Shown here: piece after piece, positions 1 through 6,106 of the stretch
Layout of the letters: each line of letters starts with the position of its first letter
Position numbering within the stretch: position 1 is the first letter of the stretch
Origin: JBGFRR01 sp041695045
GTDB lineage: Bacteria > Bacteroidota > Ignavibacteria > UBA10030
DNA: 10,039 bases
NCBI GenBank assembly: GCA_041695045.1
Contig: JBGFRR010000133.1
Span: forward strand, 1 to 10,039
Reading direction: 5' to 3'
Position numbers and translations under genes: made by a program
The notes under the pieces: model-generated
What the model was told of the DNA's origin: nothing
Databases searched by the model: none
What the model saw: only the letters and a program-made list of their open reading frames with translations

Positions 1-92
1 ACAATCAGCTCTACACTGAATCTGTCCTCAAATCGCTCCAGAAGAAGGCCAAACAGTTTAATCTCCAATTGGTACCTCTTCCATCTGCTTAA
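1..92 (+). CDS. 3' end of an unidentified upstream gene (partial)
   Basis: An open frame enters from the left edge (codons start at base 3) and ends at the TAA at 90-92. The last residues read LKSLQKKAKQFNLQLVPLPS followed by A. They show a basic amphipathic helix and a short hydrophobic tail, and do not let me name a family. I looked for the C-terminus of HpnC or HpnD, the usual partners of hpnE, and did not recognise either. The gap to hpnE is only about 75 bp and shows no clear terminator or promoter, so the two genes may be co-transcribed. Confidence 0.45.
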   Translation, partial: NQLYTESVLKSLQKKAKQFNLQLVPLPSA

Positions 93-167
93 CTCACCCA
101 GACAGGTTCATTGGCAGTTACGCTATCCACACGACATCAATCCATCAATCCATATCAACGCTCTACC

Positions 168-1604
168 ATGGTTCCTGATGTCCTCGTCATCGGCGGCGGG
201 TTGAGCGGACTGAGTGCTGCCGTCGAGCTTGTCGCGCGTGAAGCCCGCGTGCTGCTGGTGGAACAACGCAGGCATCTGGGGGGTCGCACGTACTCGTTCA
301 TCGACGAAACCACCGGCGACGTGGTGGACAACGGCCAGCATTTGTTGATGGGATGTTACCACGAGACGCGCCGCTATCTCAAGACGATCGGCTCCGAACA
401 CCTCGCCGAACTCCAGCCCGCCTTGCGCATCGATTTCTTACATCCAGAGCGCGGCCGAACGACGTTGCAAGCCTCACAACTTCCCTCGCCGCTGCACGTT
501 CTGACCGGATTGTTTCAGCTCAAGACGATGCCGGTGCGCGACCGGCTCAAGCTCATCAACGTCGGCATGGCGCTTCTCTGGTCATCCCCCCGAAAAGAAG
601 ATCGGCTCGCAGCGATGACCGTGGACGAGTGGCTCATGTCGCTCGGCCAATCCGAGACCAACCGCAAGTATCTGTGGGACATCATCGCCATCGGTTCGCT
701 GAATGACGATCCGAGGAAGGTCTCGGCGCTGCCATTCTTCAAGGTGCTCGAAGCGGCATTCATGGGGACGAGGGAAGACGCCAGCCTGATGATTCCGCGG
801 GTTGGGTTGAGCGAGTTGCTGTGCGATCCTGCCGAGCGGTTGTTGAAGTCGTGCAGGAGCGAGGTCAAGCTCGGAAGCGGCCTCGAAGAGATCATGACCG
901 ATGGTGTGCGCGTGAGCGGCGTTCGCTGTTCCGACGGCTCTCTCCTTACGGCCGACGCATACATCAGCGCGGTGCCGTGGTATGCACTGAATGCGTTGCT
1001 TCATTATCGACGTGCTTCGGGAGTTCACCTGCCCGCCGTCTCATCGTCGGCGGGACTTCCTCAGAACACAGGTGCGAACACAACTCATCACCCCATTCAA
1101 CCGTTCGAAGCGATCACACAGTTCGAGTCTTCTCCCATCATCACGATCAACATCTGGTTCGACCGGCCGGTGATGGAGATGGAATTGGCCGCGCTGTTGG
1201 AATCGCGGGTGCAGTGGGTGTTTAATCGGTCGAGAATGCTCAGAAAGCAGCAGGCAGACGGCAGTATGCAGACGGCAGCAGATAACCGGCAGTATCTGTC
1301 GATGGTGATCAGCGGGGCGGCGGAGTATGTGGAGATGGAGAAAGGGCAGCTCGTTGCAATAGCGGCGGAGGATCTTGCGCGTGTGTTGCCGGCGGTTCGG
1401 GACGCCCGCGTGGTACATTCACTCGTCATCAAGGAAAAGCGAGCGACGTTCTCGCCTGTGCCCGGATTAGAAAAGCTTCGCCCTTCTGCACGCACACCAT
1501 TCGAAAACCTCTTTCTCGCAGGGGATTGGACGGACACAGGGCTGCCCTCGACCATCGAAGGGGCGGTGATGAGCGGACGGAGGGCGGCTGAAGAGATCAA
1601 ATAG
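168..1604 (+). CDS. hpnE: HpnE, hydroxysqualene dehydroxylase (squalene-associated FAD-dependent amine-oxidase-fold enzyme)
   Basis: In the HpnC-HpnD-HpnE route this flavoenzyme reduces hydroxysqualene to squalene, the precursor of hopanoid lipids. Visible signatures: an N-terminal dinucleotide-binding motif GGGLSG (residues 9-14) with the acidic residue E32 ending the second strand, LGGRTYSF (37-44), the family-typical VDNGQHLLMGCYHE, a WFDRPVM segment, KEKRATFSPVPG, and the C-terminal FAD motif LFLAGDWTDTGLPSTIEGAV. I chose the ATG at 168 (478 aa). The in-frame TTG at 111 would add 19 residues with no family resemblance before the Rossmann fold. Neither start has a good Shine-Dalgarno sequence. 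Two hydrophilic insertions look unusual: a Ser/Asn/Thr-rich stretch after ALLHYRRA, and KQQADGSMQTAADN, which carries a 10-bp direct repeat at 1255-1264 and 1269-1278. The frame stays open, so the gene looks intact. Confidence 0.9.
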   Translation: MVPDVLVIGGGLSGLSAAVELVAREARVLLVEQRRHLGGRTYSFIDETTGDVVDNGQHLLMGCYHETRRYLKTIGSEHLAELQPALRIDFLHPERGRTTLQASQLPSPLHVLTGLFQLKTMPVRDRLKLINVGMALLWSSPRKEDRLAAMTVDEWLMSLGQSETNRKYLWDIIAIGSLNDDPRKVSALPFFKVLEAAFMGTREDASLMIPRVGLSELLCDPAERLLKSCRSEVKLGSGLEEIMTDGVRVSGVRCSDGSLLTADAYISAVPWYALNALLHYRRASGVHLPAVSSSAGLPQNTGANTTHHPIQPFEAITQFESSPIITINIWFDRPVMEMELAALLESRVQWVFNRSRMLRKQQADGSMQTAADNRQYLSMVISGAAEYVEMEKGQLVAIAAEDLARVLPAVRDARVVHSLVIKEKRATFSPVPGLEKLRPSARTPFENLFLAGDWTDTGLPSTIEGAVMSGRRAAEEIK

Positions 1605-1621
1605 GTCGTGCTGCATCGTGT

Positions 1622-1684
1622 CGTTTCCCATTCATCATACTGCATTTCGGTGAAGCGAGGCTCTGTGGGAAACGGGCATCCCGT
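1622..1684. repeat. Inverted repeat and small hairpin in the hpnE to wzi-like gap
   Basis: CGTTTCCCA (1622-1630) and TGGGAAACG (1666-1674) are a perfect 9-bp inverted repeat with a 35-base loop. Overlapping its right arm is ACGGG-CAT-CCCGT (1672-1684). No T-run follows either hairpin, so neither is a convincing intrinsic terminator. They may be transcript-end structure for hpnE or chance. The rest of 1605-1717 shows nothing recognisable. Confidence 0.4.
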
Positions 1685-1731
1685 CCATGAACGCATTCGG
1701 GAGTTGTATGAAGATTCTTGAAAAGTTTGTG

Positions 1732-1744
1732 TATCTTTCCAGTC
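1732..1744 (+). promoter_or_regulatory. Candidate -10 element just upstream of the wzi-like start
   Basis: TATCTT (1732-1737) lies exactly 7 bases before the ATG at 1745, the same geometry as TATATT and the GTG of the DUF4258 gene on the other strand. A transcript starting at normal distance would begin at or next to the ATG, so it would be leaderless. It also resembles the Bacteroidota TAnnTTTG element (TATCTTTC). No good -35 hexamer stands 16-18 bp upstream; TTGAAA at 1718-1723 is too close. The call is weak. Confidence 0.3.
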
Positions 1745-3286
1745 ATGAATCGCCTCCTTCTTTCACTCCTTGTGTTCATAGCCCAACCGGTATTCACACA
1801 AACGGTGTTCGTCCCCCTTGACCATCAAGTCTATCCGTTGCTTGTCAAAGGCGAGACGCTCGGCTTGTTCGAGTCGTACCGCATGCGTACGTTGCCGCTG
1901 ACGAGGACGGAGGTTCTCGAGATGCTGACGTCGATGGACCGGGCGCGAGAGAAGCTCTCCCGCGCAGATGCTGACTTGCTTGGCCAGATGCTTGGCGAAT
2001 TCACCGACCCGGCGATTGGAGAGCCGGCGCCTCAGGGGAGTGAACGACACCTCTATCGGTTTGAGGAAGGGAGAACGCAGATGTTTTTGGACGTGAGAGG
2101 AATTCAGGAGGTGCAGCTTCATCGCGGTCGAGCAGGGCTGGAGGATGAAAGCATTCTCGAGACCATCGGCATTGGCTCACTCCGCGCAAGTATCGGAAAG
2201 CATGTGTTCATCGCAGCGAATGCAACGGCCAGCATGCGCATCGGGAGTATCGACCGAGAACAGCGCTTCGACCCCACCGAAGGACCGATACAGGTCGCTG
2301 TGGACGGGGCTGTTTTTTCAGACCAGGCGACGGGGTACGCGGCTTTCGTGTTCGACGGCTTTCGGCTCTTTGCAGGCCGGATGCAGCACGGCTGGGGGAG
2401 CGGGCTGGACGACCAGCTCGGTCTCTCCGTTCGTAACGAACCGATGGACATGCTGAAATTTACTCTCGACTACCGCAGCGTTCGGTTTTCGTATTTCCAT
2501 GCCACGCTCCAGAGTATCGGTCTTGACCGCTATCTTGTTGGACATCGGCTGGATATTGGAATCAGCAAGCATGCGCAGATCGGGGTTTACGAAACGGTGG
2601 TGTATGCGCGGCGGGGGATTCAGTTAGCCTACCTCAATCCGTTTGTGCCGTATCACTTCATCGAGCATCAGCTTGGGGATCTTGACAATAATACAATCGG
2701 CATTGATATCACTACCTTCCCATGGCCCGGCGTGCGAGTGGTTGGGGAGTTGTTCATTGACGATCTGAATTGGACGCGGCCGATCTTCCGTCACTTTGGC
2801 AATAAACTCGCCTACCACGCTGGCATCCATTGGGGAGCGCCCCTCGGATGGAAGGAAGCCGAGCTACGCGCATCCTACACCCGCGTCGATCCATGGGTCT
2901 ACACGCACGGCGACTCGCTCAACGTATACGTCCATTACGGTGAGAGCATTGGCTCGAGGCTCGGTCCCAACGCAGATCGTTATCAGGTCTCGCTCTCGCT
3001 GCGGCTGCATCGAAGTTGGTGGAGCGAGCTTACCTACCAGCACGTTCGACGAGCACGGGGGAGTATCTTCACGCCGCATCGACCTGCCGACGGCACCGAG
3101 AAACGTTTTCTCGAGGGAACGCTCGAGCGGCAGAATGTCGTCTCTGTATTCCTCCGCTATCAGTTTTTCCGCGATGGATTTGTCGGACTTGAAGGAGCGT
3201 TGCGTGGCCGGAACAACGCTAACCTCAGGCCCGGTATTCAGGCTGACGAGAAATTCCTCCGCCTCTTCATTGATATCAACTACTGA
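1745..3286 (+). CDS. Wzi-like capsule-assembly family outer-membrane beta-barrel protein
   Basis: This 513-aa product starts with a classic signal peptide (MNRLLLSLLVFIAQPVFTQ, cleavage probably near residue 19). A short helical region follows (PLDHQVYPLLVKGETLGLFE), then a long series of alternating, aromatic-rich beta strands ending in FLRLFIDINY, as in outer-membrane barrels. Segments such as AGRMQHGWGSGLDDQLGLS, AYLNPFVPYHFIEHQ and ELFIDDLNW fit the Wzi capsule-assembly family (Caps_assemb_Wzi), whose E. coli member is an outer-membrane lectin that retains capsular polysaccharide. The start at 1745 is chosen because it begins the signal peptide directly; an in-frame TTG at 1718 would put nine extra residues in front of it. 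The glycosyltransferase 8 bp downstream supports a role in surface glycan. Family assignment is from pattern recognition only. Confidence 0.72.
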   Translation: MNRLLLSLLVFIAQPVFTQTVFVPLDHQVYPLLVKGETLGLFESYRMRTLPLTRTEVLEMLTSMDRAREKLSRADADLLGQMLGEFTDPAIGEPAPQGSERHLYRFEEGRTQMFLDVRGIQEVQLHRGRAGLEDESILETIGIGSLRASIGKHVFIAANATASMRIGSIDREQRFDPTEGPIQVAVDGAVFSDQATGYAAFVFDGFRLFAGRMQHGWGSGLDDQLGLSVRNEPMDMLKFTLDYRSVRFSYFHATLQSIGLDRYLVGHRLDIGISKHAQIGVYETVVYARRGIQLAYLNPFVPYHFIEHQLGDLDNNTIGIDITTFPWPGVRVVGELFIDDLNWTRPIFRHFGNKLAYHAGIHWGAPLGWKEAELRASYTRVDPWVYTHGDSLNVYVHYGESIGSRLGPNADRYQVSLSLRLHRSWWSELTYQHVRRARGSIFTPHRPADGTEKRFLEGTLERQNVVSVFLRYQFFRDGFVGLEGALRGRNNANLRPGIQADEKFLRLFIDINY

Positions 3287-3294
3287 GGTTGTGC

Positions 3295-4512
3295 TTGTCA
3301 TTGTTTTCCCTTCCACTCATCAGCCTCCTCGCGCTCTATGCTGTGGTGCTTGGCATTCTCTGGCTGGGATTCCGACGAGTGGTGCGCCGTCAACGCGTGC
3401 GAGATGGAAATCCACAGTTGTCTGAGCTTTCTACCGTTTCCATCGTTGTGGCCGCGCGAAACGAAGAGCATAATCTTCCCGCCCTTCTTCCCGCACTTCT
3501 CGCACAAGACTATCCACACGACAAGCTTGAGATTGTGCTTGTCGATGATCGGTCGGAAGATGAAACGTGGACGATCCTTTCCAATGCTGCAGCACACCAT
3601 CAGCACGTAAAGGCGCTGCGCATTGCAGATCGGCTGCCGAACTACGCGCCGAAAAAGCGCGCGCTCGACGCCGGAATCCGGTCTGCGACGGGCAAAATCA
3701 TTCTGCTGACCGATGCCGATTGTCTTCCGCCTCCTTCCTGGACCCGCGCGATAGTGCAGTACTACCGGGACGATATCGACGTGGTCGCAGGATATTCTCC
3801 GTACGTGTTCCAAGCGCAAACGCCGCAGTTCCTTCGAGGAATGCTCTCGCTCGATTGCTTTGCCTTCGCGGCTGTTGCCGCGGCTTCAGCGGGATGGGGG
3901 CAGCCGCTTACGCCAACGGGAACGAACCTCAGCTATCGTCGGCAAACATACTTTGCCGTGGGCGGGTTTGAGCCGATCAAACAGTGGGTTTCGGGCGACG
4001 ACGACCTTTTTATCTGCCATCTCGCAGAACGCACGAACACGAACGTGGCGTATGCTCTTGACCCACGTGCATACGTTCCAACTATTGCGCCCACTTCATG
4101 GCGGCAGTTCTGGCATCAGCGAGTGCGGTTTGGAAGTAAGGGGCGCCATCATCGTCCGTCGGTCACGCTTGGAATCGTTGCGGTCTATCTGCTCAATGTA
4201 GGCATTGCTGCGGGTGCGATTCTTGCGCCTGCGTTCTTTCCATCCTTGTTCGTTTCTCTCCTAAGTGTGTGGGGAGTGAAGTCTGTGATGGAATTTCTCT
4301 TTCTCGCATCGGCCGCGCGAGCGTTCGGTGAAACCTCGCTGCTCAAGTATTTCCTTCCCACCGCCATTGTCCATCCGTTCTACATCGCTCTTTTCGGATT
4401 ATTGGGACTGTTCGGTTCCTACCGATGGAAAGAGGATTCCACCACTATTACATTGTGGAATCGGCAGATGCCGCGGGCAATAAGGCGCAATCGTCGGAGA
4501 GGAGTTTTTTGA
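3295..4512 (+). CDS. Membrane-anchored family 2 glycosyltransferase
   Basis: The product (405 aa) has an N-terminal membrane segment (LPLISLLALYAVVLGILWLGF) and then a GT-A domain. That domain shows VSIVVAARNEEHNL, the nucleotide-binding VDDRSED (about residues 83-89), the metal-binding DAD (140-142), SGDDDLF (233-239) with the probable catalytic acid, and QRVRFGSKG (275-283), which resembles the (Q/R)xxRW motif of processive GT2 enzymes. Two or three C-terminal hydrophobic segments follow. It likely transfers a sugar from a nucleotide donor at the inner face of the cytoplasmic membrane; donor and acceptor cannot be read from sequence. The wzi-like stop is at 3284-3286. GAGG at 3285-3288 is best spaced for the TTG at 3295, although TTG codons at 3289 and 3301 are also in frame. 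The tight spacing argues for an operon with the wzi-like gene. Confidence 0.85.
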   Translation: MSLFSLPLISLLALYAVVLGILWLGFRRVVRRQRVRDGNPQLSELSTVSIVVAARNEEHNLPALLPALLAQDYPHDKLEIVLVDDRSEDETWTILSNAAAHHQHVKALRIADRLPNYAPKKRALDAGIRSATGKIILLTDADCLPPPSWTRAIVQYYRDDIDVVAGYSPYVFQAQTPQFLRGMLSLDCFAFAAVAAASAGWGQPLTPTGTNLSYRRQTYFAVGGFEPIKQWVSGDDDLFICHLAERTNTNVAYALDPRAYVPTIAPTSWRQFWHQRVRFGSKGRHHRPSVTLGIVAVYLLNVGIAAGAILAPAFFPSLFVSLLSVWGVKSVMEFLFLASAARAFGETSLLKYFLPTAIVHPFYIALFGLLGLFGSYRWKEDSTTITLWNRQMPRAIRRNRRRGVF

Positions 4513-4539
4513 GATGCACGAGCTACAGAATTTCGCAGG

Positions 4540-4968
4540 CTATTGTTTTTTCCGTTGTTTCTTCGCGGGGTACTTTCCTCGTTTTTCTTTCACCGAAGCA
4601 ACATCTAACATCGTGGAGTATGCATCGGCGCCCAACAGGTGTCGAAGCCGTTCCGCCTCTTCCAACCGTTCACGCAGTTCCTCGACCGACTCAATCCCCA
4701 ACTCTTCCATAAGTTCCATCACCTGTGCGGTAAGGTCTTCGGTGGCTGGAGCGGGATGGCCTCGTCGGCCCGTCATGATGTAGGCGACATCGAGGCCGGC
4801 TTTTTCTAAAATTCGCCGCACCTTGGGTCCTGGCGCGTTGACGCCCGAGAGATACACGTTCAGATACTGGGGGGTCTTGCCGATTGACTCAGCGAGTGCT
4901 TTGATCGAGCTAAACTTTGCTAACGCTTCTTCTCGCAGCCTCCTTGCTATTTGGTGCTTTTCATCCAC
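4540..4968 (-). CDS. XRE/CI-like helix-turn-helix repressor
   Basis: The 142-aa product has an N-terminal helix-turn-helix of lambda-repressor type (about residues 5-62). KALAESIGKTPQYLNVYLSG is helix 2, turn and recognition helix, and GPKVRRILEKAGLDVAYI follows. The second half (from about residue 78) is highly charged and probably coiled-coil (MELMEELGIESVEELRERLE), which would suit dimerisation. The tail is very basic (KKQRKKQ). No LexA-like Ser-Lys protease domain is visible, so a CI-type autocleavage mechanism is unlikely. The start is a GTG at 4968, with no clear Shine-Dalgarno sequence. It diverges from the small HTH gene at 5051 across a palindromic operator. It converges on the glycosyltransferase with 27 bp between the two genes. 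Probable role: repressor of its own gene and the divergent operon (inference). Confidence 0.75.
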   Translation of the reverse strand: MDEKHQIARRLREEALAKFSSIKALAESIGKTPQYLNVYLSGVNAPGPKVRRILEKAGLDVAYIMTGRRGHPAPATEDLTAQVMELMEELGIESVEELRERLEEAERLRHLLGADAYSTMLDVASVKEKRGKYPAKKQRKKQ

Positions 4969-4969
4969 T

Positions 4970-4984
4970 ATAATGATTCTTTGC
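4970..4984. promoter_or_regulatory. Degenerate second copy of the operator next to the repressor start
   Basis: ATAATGATTCTTTGC keeps a full left half-site (ATAATGA) and 11 of the 14 arm positions of the perfect palindrome at 5001-5015. The two centres (4977 and 5008) are 31 bp apart, close to three helical turns, so two dimers would lie on the same face of the DNA. It touches the GTG start codon of the leftward HTH gene, where binding would favour autorepression. Confidence 0.4.
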
Positions 4985-4997
4985 GACCCTTGACAAA

Positions 4998-5003
4998 ATT
5001 ATA
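4998..5003 (-). promoter_or_regulatory. Candidate -10 element for the leftward HTH gene
   Basis: Read on the - strand, 5003 to 4998 is a perfect TATAAT. A start near 4991 would give a leader of about 23 bases to the GTG at 4968, nearly mirroring the rightward side. No convincing -35 is visible at 16-18 bp (GCATGG at the 17-bp position), so this promoter may be weak or need activation. An alternative, TTGTCA with an 18-bp spacer and TATAGT, would overlap the start codon and fits less well. Confidence 0.4.
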
Positions 5004-5015
5004 ATGACTCATTAT
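5001..5015. promoter_or_regulatory. Perfect 15-bp palindromic operator between divergent HTH genes
   Basis: ATAATGA-C-TCATTAT has two perfect 7-bp arms around one central base. It lies in the spacer of the rightward promoter, overlaps the rightward -10 (5013-5018) by three bases, and overlaps the leftward TATAAT (4998-5003) by three bases. This is the expected shape and place for the operator of one or both flanking HTH proteins. Confidence 0.7.
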
Positions 5016-5050
5016 ATTGACCATGCTTCCACTTATTAACCGAAAATGAT

Positions 5051-5326
5051 ATGAAAAAAACCAGAAATAAACAAAGGAAGCTTTCCCCGGTGTTGAAGAA
5101 GGTTCTCCACCAGGATGGTCGCAAGCTCAGGTGGCTCTCTGACGAGACACACATCAACTACCAGCGGTTACAACGGTTAGTCAATCAAGGCTATGAGCCG
5201 ACGTTGAGTGAGGCGGCCAAGATAGCGAACACCGTCGGAAAACCCATCGATGTTCTTTTTCCTTCTGAAGACTTAAGTAAAGCGATTGCCGCGGCAGTGC
5301 AATGGAGGCTTCGCGAACAGGAATAG
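5051..5326 (+). CDS. Small Cro-like helix-turn-helix DNA-binding protein
   Basis: The 91-aa product has a basic N-terminus (KKTRNKQRK) and one helix-turn-helix domain. GRKLRWLSDETHINYQRLQR leads into the recognition helix, and LSEAAKIANTVGKPIDVLFP is the usual fourth and fifth helix of XRE-type folds. The ending LSKAIAAAVQWRLREQE is a helical tail. The ATG at 5051 is the only reasonable start. The leader is A-rich and has no Shine-Dalgarno sequence, as in many Bacteroidota. It is divergent from the longer HTH gene and followed 34 bp later by a response regulator, so it heads a short operon. It could be a Cro-like antagonist or an antitoxin-type autoregulator; context favours the first. Confidence 0.75.
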   Translation: MKKTRNKQRKLSPVLKKVLHQDGRKLRWLSDETHINYQRLQRLVNQGYEPTLSEAAKIANTVGKPIDVLFPSEDLSKAIAAAVQWRLREQE

Positions 5327-5360
5327 TACCATCTCGACTTGACTGACAGTATCAGGGTGG

Positions 5361-5741
5361 ATGATGATCCTGATTGTGGATGATAACGAAGCAATGCGCG
5401 AAATGTTGGAAGCCGTGTTGGCCGACCGGGGCTACAAGGTCATTTCGGCTGGCGATGGGGAGGAAGCACTGTCCGTGTTCGAAACACACCGGCAGGAAGT
5501 ACGGCTCGTGATTTCAGACATGGAGATGCCCCGCCTCGACGGAATCACTATGTGTCATGCGCTTCGGAAGTCTAAGCCCGACCTCCAGTTCGTCATTGTC
5601 AGCGGGTTTATCGATACCTTCGCCCAAGCACGGCTCACCGAAGCTGGGCTAAAGCATGTTCTGCACAAGCCGTACACACCCGATCAGATCGTGAATACCG
5701 TCCAGCAACTTCTCGGCACGAGACCGCTGCCCGGCCGCTGA
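5361..5741 (+). CDS. Single-domain CheY-like response regulator
   Basis: The 126-aa protein is a lone receiver domain with no output domain. The acidic pocket is D7 and D8 (IVDDNE), the phospho-acceptor is D53 (VISDMEMP), S81 replaces the conserved Thr (VIVSGF), and K103 is followed by P104 (LHKPYTP); all key residues are present. Two ATGs stand in tandem (5361 and 5364). AGGGTGG at 5354-5360 is the nearest Shine-Dalgarno-like sequence, but it directly abuts the first ATG. Expected role: a phospho-relay or protein-contact switch for an unlinked histidine kinase. No kinase is visible here. Co-transcription with the HTH gene suggests it works with, or is controlled by, that regulator (inference). 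Confidence 0.88.
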   Translation: MMILIVDDNEAMREMLEAVLADRGYKVISAGDGEEALSVFETHRQEVRLVISDMEMPRLDGITMCHALRKSKPDLQFVIVSGFIDTFAQARLTEAGLKHVLHKPYTPDQIVNTVQQLLGTRPLPGR

Positions 5742-5773
5742 GAGGTCTCCTTCTTCTCCCCCCAGTAAAACGG

Positions 5774-5976
5774 ATGCAATCTGTTCTTGAGAATATTTCT
5801 GCTAAAATACAATTTGGATTGCCAAGTAGGTCAATTGCCTCTCTAAAAATTTTCAACACACTTGGACAGGAAATCGAAACTTTTGTTGAGGGTGAGCAAG
5901 AGGCGGACACTTACAGCGTCGATTGGCAGGCAAAAAAATTTACCGGCAGGGTGCCTTTTTTGAGTTATGCGAGGGG
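5774..5976 (+). pseudogene. Decayed fragment resembling a type IX secretion C-terminal sorting domain
   Basis: From about 5804 the + frame reads AKIQFGLPSRS, SLKIFNTLGQEIETFV, then ADTYSVDWQAKKF and TGRVPF. It tracks the order of the Por-type (type A) sorting domain found at the C-terminus of exported FCB proteins: an opening close to PSTxIxFxLP, LxIYNxLGQEVxTLV, GxYxxxWDxxxF, then GVYFYRLxAG. The preceding NPFNPS-like motif is eroded and there is no exported protein body upstream, only the response regulator 32 bp away. Past about 5976 the frame stays open but loses resemblance and overlaps the toxin remnant on the other strand. It is more AT-rich than its neighbours. I regard it as a stranded remnant. 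Confidence 0.55.
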
Positions 5977-6106
5977 AAGGCGCCTGCGCCGGATTCGGGC
6001 TTTTTCAATGACTACAATTCTCCAACGCGTGCACTGCGTCATGACCGCGCTCCGAAAGCCAACGGGCAACGTTCGGCGACAGAGGCATATCGACGAGAAA
6101 CTTCAC
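5965..6106 (-). pseudogene. DUF5615 PIN-like toxin with internal deletion and frameshift
   Basis: The frame starts at a GTG (6106-6104) overlapping the TGA of the DUF433 antitoxin gene. It reads VKFLVDMPLSPNVARWLSER and on to GHDAVHALE, the normal N-terminus of DUF5615 toxins. It then breaks (NCSH, stop at 6005-6007). From 6018 in the shifted frame comes IVVIEKARIRRRRLPLA and a TAA at 5965-5967, which resembles the usual C-terminus of the same family (VVVEexRxRxRxLP). About 29 N-terminal and 17 C-terminal residues therefore remain of a protein usually near 110-120 aa. The middle, with most PIN-like acidic residues, is gone. It should be inactive. Confidence 0.7.

Larger units (their letters stand above)
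4990..5018 (+). promoter_or_regulatory. Sigma70-type promoter of the rightward HTH/response-regulator operon
   Basis: TTGACA (4990-4995), a 17-bp spacer and TATATT (5013-5018) form a near-consensus promoter. The predicted start near 5025 leaves a leader of about 26 bases before the ATG at 5051. The 15-bp palindrome fills most of the spacer and overlaps the -10, so a bound repressor would block it. Confidence 0.72.

Noticed and set aside
1097..1696. Long - strand open frame over hpnE
   Set aside because: It lies antisense to a gene with clear family motifs, shows no recognisable domain, and is Ser/Arg-rich as expected of a shadow frame in GC-rich coding DNA.
2796..3425. 209-codon + strand frame overlapping the wzi-like gene and the glycosyltransferase start
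   Set aside because: It spans two well-supported genes in another frame, is low in hydrophobic structure, and has no family resemblance.
4435..4462. Perfect 8-bp inverted repeat GATTCCAC / GTGGAATC near the end of the glycosyltransferase gene
   Set aside because: It is inside coding sequence 50 bases before the stop, with no T-run following; most likely chance.
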